From Anaerolineae bacterium (GTDB lineage Bacteria > Chloroflexota > Anaerolineae > Aggregatilineales > Phototrophicaceae), in contig JALHQT010000007.1 in NCBI GenBank assembly GCA_022841825.1, positions 222,957 through 286,956 on the forward strand: a stretch of DNA of 64,000 nucleotides, read 5' to 3'. The notes below the pieces were generated by a model. The model saw only the letters and a list, made by a program, of their open reading frames with translations, did no database searches and was not told where the DNA came from. Each line of letters opens with the position of its first letter. Position 1 is the first letter of the stretch. Below are positions 9,053-17,459 of this stretch, one piece after another. The position numbers and the translations under genes were made by a program.

Positions 9053-9183
9053 CTATTCCACCTCGACTGCCGGGATGGTGCTGGTGCGGCGTTTGCGCCC
9101 CAGCAGGCGGTAGACTTCGCCCTCGTCATCGCCCACGAACTCGAAGTCAAACTCGTAGCCCACCAACGCCGCCGTTTCACCGC
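9053..9183 (-). pseudogene. Duplicated 3' end of the cyclase gene (partial copy)
   Basis: These 131 bp match 9995-10125 with a single difference (A at 9166, G at 10108). The match starts at the stop codon of the cyclase and covers its last ~43 codons. Here the fragment has no start or upstream domain, so it is a non-functional remnant. It marks one end of a 942-bp segment carrying the toxin-antitoxin genes. Confidence 0.9.
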
Positions 9184-9186
9184 GCC

Positions 9187-9633
9187 CTACGATGGCTCGC
9201 TATGCCCCTCGTCCGATTGGCGCTTGGCAAGGAACTCAGTGACCGACCAGATGGGAATGCCTTCGTAACTACCCAGGACAAGTAGGTCTTTGTCCCCGCT
9301 GACAACCGCGTCGGCTCTGCCGCCTACTGCGCACGCCAGGAGCATCTGATCTTTGGGATCACGCACGACATTCGGCGGAACGCTGATGGGTTCGACGACA
9401 AGGGCGATTGCCGCATAGGTATCGATAAGCTCATCAATACTCTGATTTGCCTTCACGGCATAAGCAGCGAACTTCTCACGCGCCAATGTTGTCCTGAGTT
9501 CGGTGATCATCGCGGAAGTCGCCAAAGGAATCACATCGCCAGACCAAATAGTCTGAACCACTGTATGCGGGGGTCCCTTCCAGAATGATCCTGAAATGAT
9601 GATGTTGGTATCGACAACCACGCGCAAGGTCAT
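9187..9633 (-). CDS. PIN-domain toxin (VapC-like ribonuclease)
   Basis: 148 aa. A PIN-domain nuclease of the 'putative toxin-antitoxin system toxin component, PIN family' type. The Mg-binding acidic residues are present: Asp8 in VVVDTN, Glu45, the RDPKD pair (Asp92/Asp95) and Asp114/Asp116 in SGDKDLL. Such toxins cut RNA, often tRNA or rRNA, when the antitoxin is degraded. It overlaps the upstream antitoxin by 4 bp (9630-9633), the usual coupled arrangement. The cassette is bracketed by a duplicated cyclase 3' end, which suggests recent arrival. The target RNA cannot be predicted. Confidence 0.85.
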   Translation of the reverse strand: MTLRVVVDTNIIISGSFWKGPPHTVVQTIWSGDVIPLATSAMITELRTTLAREKFAAYAVKANQSIDELIDTYAAIALVVEPISVPPNVVRDPKDQMLLACAVGGRADAVVSGDKDLLVLGSYEGIPIWSVTEFLAKRQSDEGHSEPS

Positions 9634-9866
9634 GGATTGACGTTACTGGTGGTGCGTTCGATCTTCCGTGCGTACAATTCCGCTTTAATTTCGTCTTCGG
9701 TCATGCCCGCGTCGCTGAGCGCATCGGTAATTTCGCCGAAGCGCTTGAGGGCATTCGTTCGACGCAGTTCATTTTCCAGCATGTTGACAATTCGATCGTC
9801 GGTTAGCAGTCCCTCAGCCTGGGCGCGTTCTGCCAATTCGTCAGGCAGTGTAAGTGTGATTTGCAT
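9630..9866 (-). CDS. Antitoxin of PIN toxin-antitoxin pair
   Basis: 78 aa from the ATG at 9866, which gives the sequence MQITLTLPDELAERA. An in-frame start at 9887 would add 7 residues. The N-terminus looks like a short ribbon-helix-helix DNA-binding segment, as in many small antitoxins, and the C-terminal half is charged and helical (TEDEIKAELYARKIER), suited to wrapping the toxin. It precedes the PIN toxin and overlaps it by 4 bp. By family it should neutralise the toxin and repress the shared promoter. Confidence 0.75.
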   Translation of the reverse strand: MQITLTLPDELAERAQAEGLLTDDRIVNMLENELRRTNALKRFGEITDALSDAGMTEDEIKAELYARKIERTTSNVNP

Positions 9867-9994
9867 CGCCTCAACTCCAACTATCATAACATTCTAAGCG
9901 ATGGTTGGTATCGATTCAACCGACGGCAAGAATGCCCTCCGTCGGCACCCGCTTTCCGCTCTGCAAATTGGAGAGCAGGATTGAGCGAGTAGGT

Positions 9995-10125
9995 CTATTC
10001 CACCTCGACTGCCGGGATGGTGCTGGTGCGGCGTTTGCGCCCCAGCAGGCGGTAGACTTCGCCCTCGTCATCGCCCACGAACTCGAAGTCAAACTCGTAG
10101 CCCACCAGCGCCGCCGTTTCACCGC
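9995..10125 (-). repeat. 131-bp direct repeat, functional copy at cyclase 3' end
   Basis: This is the second copy of the sequence at 9053-9183, 942 bp away in the same orientation. The repeat begins precisely at the stop codon TAG of the cyclase. The two copies bracket the PIN toxin-antitoxin genes and a 107-bp non-coding stretch (9888-9994). Confidence 0.95.
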
Positions 10126-11755
10126 TGACCAGCACCTCGTTTGCCCGCGCCCGCTGCTGAAGCTGCTTGCTGCGTTCGACCGCGTCGCCGATGGCGGTGA
10201 ACTCGCGCCGCTCGCTGCTGCCAATGTTGCCCATCACCGCCGCGCCGCTGTGGATGCCAATGCCGAAATACAGCCGCTCGCCTTCCGGCACGTCCTCATT
10301 CAACAGATGGATCGTCCGCAGCAGGCGCTGCGCCGCGCGAATGGCGCGCTCGGCGTGATCTGCCTGCGGGTTGAGCGGCGTGTTGAACAAGCCCGTGATG
10401 GCATCGCCGAGGAACTTATCGATCACGCCTTCGTAGAGGTCGATGGCATCCGTCGCCACGCCCAGGTAGCGATTGAGCGTGCGCATGACCTGCTCCGGCT
10501 CAAGCTGTTCGCTGAAGCGTGTGAAACCGCGCAGGTCGGCGAACACCACGCTGATGGTGTGCACCTGCCCACCCAGCGCCGCCAGGTCACCGCTGCGAAT
10601 GTTCTCGATCAGCGCCAGCGGGAGATAGCCGCGCACGCCGCGCAGTTGGTCTTCGCGCAGGCGTACCTCCGTCACATCGTCGATGACCAGCACCGACCCT
10701 TGCAGCGCGTGGTCCGCGTCGCGCAGCGCCGTCAGCGTCAGCGCCCACGTGCGCGCGCCGCGCGGCATCTGGATCGCCGTCTCCCAGCGTTCGGCAGCGG
10801 TGCCTTGCAGGACATTCGCCGCCCGTACGGGCAAATCCGGCAGCAGCAGATCGGCGTTCATGCCGATCAGCATCTCCATCGTGCGTTCGGTCAGTAGCTC
10901 CGCCGCGCCATTGCAGCCAATGATCTGCCCGCCCAGGTCGAGCGTGATGACGCCGCTCCCAATCGAGTCAAAGACGCTCGTCATCACGTCACGCAGGCGC
11001 GCGACCTCGTCCAGCCGTGCACGGGCATCCGCCAGCAGGCGCGCGTTTTCCAGCGCGACCGCCGCCTGATTCGCCACCGCTTGCAGCAGGTTAAGCTCAT
11101 GTGCCTTGAACAAGCCCGCGATGATGCGGTTATCGCAGTAGACGACGCCCGTCACCACGCCGCCCACCCGCAGCGGCACGGCGAGGATGCTGCGCATCGA
11201 GACGCGCATCACGCTCTTCTGATCCTGGTAGCGCGGGTCGCGCCCGGCATTATCGGTCAGCACCGCCTGCCCGTGTTCGACCACCTCGTTGAGGACCGTG
11301 CTGCTGATCGAGAATTCGGCGTCCGCCAACGCCTCGGCGTCGATGCCCTGGGCGATGCGAAACTCCATCTGCCCGGCGTCGTTTTTGAGCAGGATGAACG
11401 CCCGCTCCGCCCCGGTCATCGTGATGACCGCATCCATGACGCGCCGCAGCACTTCATCCACGCCCAGCGTCGAATTCATCAGCGCCGTGGTCTCCGCCAG
11501 CGCGCGCAGTTGGCGCAGCTCGGTCTGCCCGGCGGTGATGTCGGTCATCAGCTCGCTCATCGTCAGTTCGGCGCTGTGGAGGGTGTCCATCACGCCGAAC
11601 GGCAGGTTCATCCCGCGCTGACGCAGGTCGTCCTGCTGCTTGCGCATCAGCTTGACCGCTTCGATCAGCGTCTGCTGTGCCAGCCGCATATGCTCCTGCG
11701 TCGTTTGCCCGTCCCTGTCGAACTGGATCTGCGTCGTATGATCGGGTGGTTTCAT
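9995..11755 (-). CDS. GAF-PAS class III nucleotide cyclase, metal-binding (C1-like) partner
   Basis: 586 aa. Order: N-terminal helical segment; GAF domain (~100-245); PAS-like domain (~260-370); class III cyclase domain (~395-560). Both metal Asp residues are present: Asp407 in VVFADLRGF and Asp451 in DKFLGDAITGLF, exactly 44 apart as in known cyclases, and Lys448 is kept. The transition-state Asn and Arg are replaced by Glu527 and Gln531 (GDAVERSKQL). So a homodimer should be inactive. The upstream neighbour keeps Asn and Arg, so the two probably form one active site together. The start overlaps the neighbour's stop (ATGA, 11752-11755). Its 3' end is duplicated at 9053-9183. Confidence 0.85.
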   Translation of the reverse strand: MKPPDHTTQIQFDRDGQTTQEHMRLAQQTLIEAVKLMRKQQDDLRQRGMNLPFGVMDTLHSAELTMSELMTDITAGQTELRQLRALAETTALMNSTLGVDEVLRRVMDAVITMTGAERAFILLKNDAGQMEFRIAQGIDAEALADAEFSISSTVLNEVVEHGQAVLTDNAGRDPRYQDQKSVMRVSMRSILAVPLRVGGVVTGVVYCDNRIIAGLFKAHELNLLQAVANQAAVALENARLLADARARLDEVARLRDVMTSVFDSIGSGVITLDLGGQIIGCNGAAELLTERTMEMLIGMNADLLLPDLPVRAANVLQGTAAERWETAIQMPRGARTWALTLTALRDADHALQGSVLVIDDVTEVRLREDQLRGVRGYLPLALIENIRSGDLAALGGQVHTISVVFADLRGFTRFSEQLEPEQVMRTLNRYLGVATDAIDLYEGVIDKFLGDAITGLFNTPLNPQADHAERAIRAAQRLLRTIHLLNEDVPEGERLYFGIGIHSGAAVMGNIGSSERREFTAIGDAVERSKQLQQRARANEVLVSGETAALVGYEFDFEFVGDDEGEVYRLLGRKRRTSTIPAVEVE

Positions 11756-13488
11756 GACACGAGAACCTCGTAAACGCGCACCGGACGCTGCCGACCCTTG
11801 ACCTGGAGCGCCGTCCCTTCGATGAATCGCACCTGATCCCCCATCCTGCCGCCGACCCGCCGATGGGTCTCTTCGCTGATCAGGATTTGTCCCGGACGCG
11901 CGTTCTCCTGCAAGCGGCGCGCCAGGTTGATGTTATCGCCAATGGCGGTGAAGCTGCGGCGCTGGATGCCGCCGAGATTGCCGAGCGTGGCGACCCCGCT
12001 GTGGATGCCGATGCGGTAGCCAGGCGCATCCAGCCCGTATGCCGCGTCAAGTTGGGTGAAATAGGACGTGATGAGCAGGGCGGATTGCAGCGCGCTGACG
12101 GCGTGCTCCTCCTGCGGATTGAGCTGGGTATTGAAGAGCGTCATCGCTTCCGCACCCATGTACTTATCGACGATCCCGCGCGTGTTGTGGGTCAGGGAGG
12201 TCAAGCCTTCCAGATAGCGGTTGAGGCGATCCATCATCTCCGGCGCGGGCAGGCTGCCGAAGCGCGCCAGCGACCCCGGATCGATGAACATGCACGTCAC
12301 CTCGCGGCGTTCGCCGTCGATGCCCAACTGCGAAATCGAGTGGATGCTGTCGAGCATGCCCGGCGGCAGGTAGCGGCGCAGCAGTTCCAGCGACTGCTCG
12401 CGTTCGCGCTTTTCGGTCTGGTCGTCCATCACGATCACGATGCCCTCGGTGATGTCCCCCGCCGCCTTGAGCGGGCTGATCGTCAGCGCCAGCGCGACGC
12501 GCCCGCGCCCGACGATGTCCGTCTCGACCTCGATGCTGCTGCTTTGCCGCTCGATCTGCGCGCGGTTAAAGGCATCCTCGAATTCGCCGCCCAGCATCGG
12601 CAGGACACCGCGCATCGGCTGACCCATCGCGGCTTCGACCGGGACATTGAGGATTCCGGCAGCGGCGCTGTTGTAGCCTCGGATGGCATCGCGGTTATCG
12701 GTCGTGATGACGCCGCTGGCGACCGACGTGAAGACGTTCTGCACCAGCTCAGTCGCCTGGGCGATCTCCCGCACGGAGTTCTGCGCGCTGGCGAACAGGC
12801 TGGCGTTGTCCATCGCCACGCTGATCTGGTTGGTGATGGCGGTCAGGAGCTGAAGCTCGCGCGGGCTGAAGACGCCATCGCGCGTCCGGTTATCGACATA
12901 GACCGCGCCGATGACCGCATCCTTGAGGATGAGCGGCGCGCACATGACCGAACGCAGGATATAGCGCGCCGCCGTGCCGCTGCGCATCATACGTGGGTCG
13001 AGCGCGGCGTTGTCGGTCAGCAGCGGCTGCCCGCTGGCGATGACCTGGCGCAGCAGCGTGCGGCTGACGCTCTCCGCGCCGTCGTCCTCTTCGCCATCGC
13101 GGACGCGCGCGACATGAAAGTGCAGGTCGTCCCCACCATCCGCCAGCAGCAGATAGCCGCGCCCCGCGCCCGTCAGCGTGAGCACCGCGTCAATCGCCGT
13201 CTCCAGCACGGTGTCGAGGTCGAGCGACGAGTTGACGAGCGCGGCGACATCCGCCAGCGCGCGCAGTTGATTGAGCGAGACCGCGTCGCGCATCAGCGCT
13301 GTGCTGCCGTTTTGCAGGTTGTAGATCAGGCTCTTGAGGAGCGGGAGCAGTCCAGGATCGAGCGCGACATTGCGCATCCGCAGCAGTTCCTGCTGGCGGA
13401 TCAGCGCGTCGATGATGGTCTGGATGTCGTCACGCAGCACTTCGATGGGTGTATGCGCGTTGATCGGTTCGGTCGGAGATGTGGACAT
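11752..13488 (-). CDS. GAF-PAS class III cyclase homologue, substrate-stabilising (C2-like) partner
   Basis: 578 aa with the same order of domains as its downstream neighbour: GAF (~95-245), PAS-like (~255-370), cyclase (~390-578). It keeps the first metal Asp (Asp403 in CMFIDPG) and Lys442, Thr514, Asn521 and Arg525 (GDNINLARRL). The second metal Asp is replaced by Ala446 (DKYMGAEAM, followed by Glu447). This loss is complementary to the downstream gene. The 4-bp overlap makes the pair translationally coupled at similar levels, fitting an obligate heterodimer. Upstream, 130 bp separate it from a divergent TPR gene, so a shared control region is likely. The GAF ligand is unknown. Confidence 0.85.
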   Translation of the reverse strand: MSTSPTEPINAHTPIEVLRDDIQTIIDALIRQQELLRMRNVALDPGLLPLLKSLIYNLQNGSTALMRDAVSLNQLRALADVAALVNSSLDLDTVLETAIDAVLTLTGAGRGYLLLADGGDDLHFHVARVRDGEEDDGAESVSRTLLRQVIASGQPLLTDNAALDPRMMRSGTAARYILRSVMCAPLILKDAVIGAVYVDNRTRDGVFSPRELQLLTAITNQISVAMDNASLFASAQNSVREIAQATELVQNVFTSVASGVITTDNRDAIRGYNSAAAGILNVPVEAAMGQPMRGVLPMLGGEFEDAFNRAQIERQSSSIEVETDIVGRGRVALALTISPLKAAGDITEGIVIVMDDQTEKREREQSLELLRRYLPPGMLDSIHSISQLGIDGERREVTCMFIDPGSLARFGSLPAPEMMDRLNRYLEGLTSLTHNTRGIVDKYMGAEAMTLFNTQLNPQEEHAVSALQSALLITSYFTQLDAAYGLDAPGYRIGIHSGVATLGNLGGIQRRSFTAIGDNINLARRLQENARPGQILISEETHRRVGGRMGDQVRFIEGTALQVKGRQRPVRVYEVLVS

Positions 13489-13618
13489 GTTGGCTTGGTC
13501 ATCCTGAACATTACAACTATAACAGGTTTTGCCCTCGCTCTGCTTAAAGCGTTATAGTTTCCCTCCAGGAAATTGCAGCAGTCTTCAACAACATCATCCT
13601 TGCGATGTAATCGAGCTT

Positions 13619-14806
13619 ATGCGGATTGAGCGCGCCCATTCCCGCCTTTCATTTCGCCGCCGACGACGGCAGGGCTGTATGCCGCTTGTCATCTTCCTGG
13701 GGCTGGTCGCGGCGCTGGTCGTCGGCTCGTGGGGGTGGATCGAGCGGCGGCTGACGATGAGCAGCGCGCGCGATGACGGCGCAAGCGACCTGATCGCCGG
13801 GGCGCGCAGCGCCTTCCAGCGCGGCGACCTGGACGCGGCGATTGCGCTGGCGCGCCAGGCGCTCGACCGCAATCCCGACCGACCGGACGCGGTGGTCATC
13901 CTGGCGCGCGCCCTGGTCTATTCCAGTTATGTCGATTACGACACCGTTCTCGACCGCGCGGCGGCGCTGGAGCTGACGACCGACATGGTGCAGCGCCACG
14001 CCAGCGACCTTGACCTGCGGGCGACTCATGCCTTTGCCCTGGGCGCGAATGGGCAGCCCGCCGCCGCCGCCGAGGTCGCCGAGCGCGTGCTGGAAAGCGA
14101 CCCGCTGCACCCGCTGGCGCGCGCGGCGCTGGCGCTGGCGTACAGCGCTGCGGGTGCCCATCAGATCGGGCTGCGCGAAAGCCAGCGCGCCGTCCGCGAG
14201 CACCCCGACAGCATCGATGCGCAGCGCGCGCTCGGCATCTCCTACCGCGACACGGCGGATTACGAGAATGCGCTGCGCGCGGTCGAAAACGCGCTCACGC
14301 TCAACAATCGCCTGATCCCGCTCCACTACGAGCGCGCGGTCTACGCCTTGCAGTTGGGCGACGCCGACTCCGCCACCTTCGCCTACATGCAGGTGCTGGC
14401 GCTCGACCCGCAGAACGTCAAGGCGCGGCTGCGGCTGTGCGAACTGAGCAGCCTGCTGCGCGAGCGCGACGCCGCCGTCGATTATTGCGGGCAGGTCACG
14501 ACGATAGCACCCAACTGGTCGGAAGGCTGGTATCACCTGGGGCGCGAGTACTTCCTGCAAGGCGACTGGGTGAGCGCGCAGAGCCATCTCAACCAGTGCG
14601 CGCGCTTGCAGGTGATGCAGGATGTGCCGGTCGCGGAGCGACGTTTCGCCTGCTGGTATTTGCAGGGGCAGGCGGCGGAGATTCGCGGCGACTGCCGGTC
14701 GCTGGTCGCCATCTACAACGAGTATCAGGCGATGACGGCTGGCGGCGATGTCGATGAAACCTGGAGCTACCCGCCGGAGGGTCCGCCGGGGTGTGTGGGC
14801 AGTTAG
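13619..14806 (+). CDS. Membrane-anchored TPR protein
   Basis: About 395 aa. After a basic N-terminus (RRRRRQ) there is one membrane segment (VIFLGLVAALVVGSWGW), then a TPR region of several units (AFQRGDLDAAIALARQAL, NRLIPLHYERAVYALQLGDAD, GWYHLGREYFLQGDWVSA). The orientation puts the TPRs outside or in the periplasm-like space if the positive-inside rule holds. It is divergent from the cyclase pair. I chose the ATG at 13619 because the open frame upstream to 13529 shows no conserved sequence. The stop is 3 bp before the ATG of the AT-rich HEPN gene, so co-transcription is possible. Confidence 0.7.
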   Translation: MRIERAHSRLSFRRRRRQGCMPLVIFLGLVAALVVGSWGWIERRLTMSSARDDGASDLIAGARSAFQRGDLDAAIALARQALDRNPDRPDAVVILARALVYSSYVDYDTVLDRAAALELTTDMVQRHASDLDLRATHAFALGANGQPAAAAEVAERVLESDPLHPLARAALALAYSAAGAHQIGLRESQRAVREHPDSIDAQRALGISYRDTADYENALRAVENALTLNNRLIPLHYERAVYALQLGDADSATFAYMQVLALDPQNVKARLRLCELSSLLRERDAAVDYCGQVTTIAPNWSEGWYHLGREYFLQGDWVSAQSHLNQCARLQVMQDVPVAERRFACWYLQGQAAEIRGDCRSLVAIYNEYQAMTAGGDVDETWSYPPEGPPGCVGS

Positions 14807-14809
14807 ACA

Positions 14810-16276
14810 ATGCGCTACTACGATTATCCTCCCTCGGAACAAATCAAGCAGTTTGAGCAGTTTGAGCCTAACTCACACTTCTATGCGCGCGGCAAGTGCA
14901 TATTTCAGGGTCACGCATACCCATGTGAATTCGAAGTCGCCTATACCCTCAAGGGTGATGTCTACGTCATTCTTTATGCCAGTTTGGATGACATAAATGA
15001 GATCTTTGGTATCGAAATCGATGGTGGTCTGCCATGGAAAACGTATGTTTCAAAACAAGAGGCTGTCAACGCATGTTTTGTGGGAAGGGAACTTAGAAAC
15101 GGTTATGGGATTAGGATCGAGAATGCAGTATCCATAAGGGGTTGGAACGGATTGGATGACCAAGCCCCCATGTTCCAGGCAAAGGGGTATTCGGTAAAGG
15201 TAAACTTGGGAACTTTCAGGCATGTTTCGAAACAAGGTGTTGCGGAATTCGAGATTACCAATATCTCTGCACCAGATGCTTGGACAAATGGTCAAACTGT
15301 CACAATCCCGATAGGAAGTGGAGTTTCCCTCAATCTGAGGATGGCTTTACGCCTCAGTGGAGAAAATTCAATCTTGTCCGTTTCGCCGTCAGACGTACCT
15401 GTTGGCATGACTGCTCAAGATGTAGCCGACACTTGGTGTACAGCCGCTTCCTTCGCACTCGGTACAGATGTGCGCTGGATTGTTATGCGTTACTTCAGCG
15501 AATCCAAAGTGGTTTCCACGTTTAGAAGCAGAAACAACATTATTCGTGACTCTAGCACCTATAAAATGCTACCGGTTCGGTTTGATTTTTGGAGCGATCC
15601 ACTTTTCAATGGTTTTTCGGCATGTCTCTTTGACTCTGTGAGAACAAGCAAAGTATCAATTGAAGCGTTGCGCGACTATCTCTACGTGATGCGACGATTT
15701 GTGGAGTATCGACTCATTACTCAGCGTATTGAAGACCAAGCGCGGTTGATTAGTACAACGGTCGAGGAATTCGTTAGGCTTTGGGAGCAACATACAGGCT
15801 TTGTTCCTTCAGCCGTCATCACAAGCGATGGCGCGAAAGAGCTTTGGAAAAAGCTAAACGATGATTCGTTAGCCAAATCGATAGAGATGATTGGCATAAA
15901 GAGTAGACAAGAGCGCAACGCTCTTATCACCCGATTGGAAACAGCTTTTCTCAAAGAGATTGTCCGCCCAGGATTTAACAAACGACTGAAAAACATGCTA
16001 AAAAAGGGGCAGAACAGCGAAGCTTGGGTAAAAGAACATGCAGTAAAACGCCTGAACGGATTTGTAGATACACGCAACAGAATTGCACATGATGGAGAGT
16101 TTCAGAGTAAAGAAACGGAGGAACTTCTAGATTACTATTATCAAATGATAATGATTATACCGCTACTTGTGTTCTCAATTTTCGGGTACAGTGATAAATA
16201 CGAAGATCTATCCAGCAAGTATCGGGGTTATCTCCAAAACAAGAAGTCTTCCCATGCAACCCCTCTCAAAATGTGA
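14810..16276 (+). CDS. HEPN-type protein (ApeA-like C-terminus), AT-rich
   Basis: 488 aa. The C-terminal ~150 residues are helical and contain VDTRNRIAHDGEF, which has the R-x4-H motif (Arg422 to His427) of HEPN RNases. The layout, a large N-terminal part plus a C-terminal HEPN, resembles ApeA-type antiphage proteins, where the HEPN cuts RNA after infection. The N-terminal ~300 residues are beta-rich and I cannot assign them. Base composition is clearly lower in GC than all neighbours (roughly 43% by eye), a sign of transfer. The gene starts 3 bp after the TPR gene stop. Antiviral role is inference; a transferred HEPN of other function is possible. Confidence 0.6.
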   Translation: MRYYDYPPSEQIKQFEQFEPNSHFYARGKCIFQGHAYPCEFEVAYTLKGDVYVILYASLDDINEIFGIEIDGGLPWKTYVSKQEAVNACFVGRELRNGYGIRIENAVSIRGWNGLDDQAPMFQAKGYSVKVNLGTFRHVSKQGVAEFEITNISAPDAWTNGQTVTIPIGSGVSLNLRMALRLSGENSILSVSPSDVPVGMTAQDVADTWCTAASFALGTDVRWIVMRYFSESKVVSTFRSRNNIIRDSSTYKMLPVRFDFWSDPLFNGFSACLFDSVRTSKVSIEALRDYLYVMRRFVEYRLITQRIEDQARLISTTVEEFVRLWEQHTGFVPSAVITSDGAKELWKKLNDDSLAKSIEMIGIKSRQERNALITRLETAFLKEIVRPGFNKRLKNMLKKGQNSEAWVKEHAVKRLNGFVDTRNRIAHDGEFQSKETEELLDYYYQMIMIIPLLVFSIFGYSDKYEDLSSKYRGYLQNKKSSHATPLKM

Positions 16277-16410
16277 ATCTTAGCTTGGGTAACGACGAAT
16301 TGGTAGACGTTCGAGAATTAACCATTATGTGTATTGGCGAGAGGCACATCGCATTTCGCCAACGCCGACCTGAGTGAGCGCACACTATACTTTGCGTGCA
16401 ACATGGGACG

Positions 16411-16594
16411 CCCTCACCCCCAGCCCCTCTCCCGACCGCCGCGCATCAAGAGTCTGCAAGCGGCAACCTCCACGCGCGGCTAGGAGAGGGGAGCCAGAAG
16501 AGTCGCCAGGCATGGCGATCTCAAAGCCCCTCTCCCAGGCGTACTCGCCGTTCGGGACGCCGGATGCGGAGCGGAGGCGGGTTTGGGGTGAGGG
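16411..16594. repeat. Palindromic element with CCCTCACCCC/GGGGTGAGGG ends
   Basis: 184 bp with perfect 10-bp inverted ends, CCCTCACCCC at 16411 and GGGGTGAGGG at 16585. The interior has CCCCTCTCC/GGAGAGGGG blocks, like the other members in this window. It lies between the HEPN gene and the membrane protein gene. The gap 16277-16605 holds no other gene I can support. Confidence 0.75.
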
Positions 16595-16605
16595 CAAAAC
16601 GCCCC

Positions 16606-17100
16606 TCACCCCGCCACCAGCACCACCCCCGCGATGATCAGCGCGCCGACCGCGCTGAAGACGATCCCCTTGAAGTAATCCACGACCAGCTTGTGATTGT
16701 CCATCACCAGCTCCGGATGTTCGAGCGCCTCGCGGATGAGCAGCGATTTGGGACGCAGCAGCCCCAGGAACAGCCAGTCGAGCACGACCGCATCGAACAG
16801 GTTGAACAGGTTGAGCAGCACGAAGGCGTGTAAATAGAGCGTCAGGAACCCGACACCCTCGCCCGCGATAGCGCGCGTCGAGAGGTACGGGATGCCGAAG
16901 AAGCCGAGCAGCAGCGGGATCAGGAAGATGATTTGCTGGCGCTTTTCGCCCGCCGAAAGCGGCGCGGCAAGCTGGCGCAGCGCAGCCGGGTAGTCCTGAA
17001 GCCAGATGCGCGGGTTGACCCACAGCGAGGTGAGGATCAGCGCGCCCATCCCCAGCGTGAACAGCGCGCCGTCGATCAGAATGCGTTCGAGCGAGATCAT
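16606..17100 (-). CDS. Small four-helix membrane protein
   Basis: 164 aa with four predicted membrane helices (about residues 5-27, 60-80, 85-115, 140-163), short loops and no transporter signature that I recognise. The start is well supported: AAGGAG sits 7 bases before the ATG. Two operator-like palindromes lie at 17115-17151 in the upstream region, so it is probably under the control of a repressor (TetR or PadR type by motif style), which is not encoded next to it. Function unknown. Confidence 0.65.
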   Translation of the reverse strand: MISLERILIDGALFTLGMGALILTSLWVNPRIWLQDYPAALRQLAAPLSAGEKRQQIIFLIPLLLGFFGIPYLSTRAIAGEGVGFLTLYLHAFVLLNLFNLFDAVVLDWLFLGLLRPKSLLIREALEHPELVMDNHKLVVDYFKGIVFSAVGALIIAGVVLVAG

Positions 17101-17114
17101 GATGCATCTCCTTA

Positions 17115-17151
17115 TTTAGACAAATCTAAAACTATTTTAGACCAATCTAAA
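17115..17151. promoter_or_regulatory. Two TTTAGA-N4-TCTAAA operators
   Basis: Palindrome 1 is 17115-17130 and palindrome 2 is 17136-17151. Both have the form TTTAGA-N4-TCTAAA. Their centres are 21 bp apart, two helical turns, so both face the same side. They lie 15-51 bp upstream of the ATG at 17100. This is the shape of a dimeric repressor site. The factor is unknown. Confidence 0.7.
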
Positions 17152-17292
17152 ACTTTCCACATCCGCCTTTTGGCGGATACTTCCGCAATCCCCGTCCATG
17201 CGGTAAAGTAGGATGCAGTAGGGAGATAATGATGGCGCAGCAGGCAGGTGCGAGAGCCAGGGTATTCGCTTCATACCCTCTTTTCCCAGTTT

Positions 17293-17397
17293 ACCCCTCC
17301 CCCAACCCCTCCCCACTCCGCAAGCTGCGTGGAGAGGGGAGCCAGACGAATCTGGAAGTCCCTCTCCACGCCAGTGGGGAGGGATTTAGGGAGGGGT
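17293..17397. repeat. Palindromic element with ACCCCTCCC/GGGAGGGGT ends
   Basis: 105 bp, nearly identical to 31082-31189. It has inverted 9-bp ends, a CTCCCC/GGGGAG core pair and TGGAAGTCCCTCTCC. It lies in the gap between the operators and the DinB gene (17152-17459), where I see no gene. Confidence 0.8.
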
Positions 17398-17459
17398 TAG
17401 AGGGTGGAAATGCTGGGTGTCGATTATACTCGTAGAAAACGCAGGATGGAGTTTCCCCC

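Noticed and set aside
9888-9994. Small coding remnant on the minus strand upstream of the antitoxin
   Set aside because: A short frame ending in GKRVPTEGILAVG is seen, but it is too short and has no recognisable family.
11863-13557. 564-aa open frame on the plus strand
   Set aside because: Antisense shadow of the cyclase gene caused by high GC; its sequence is His/Arg/Asp-rich with no domain.
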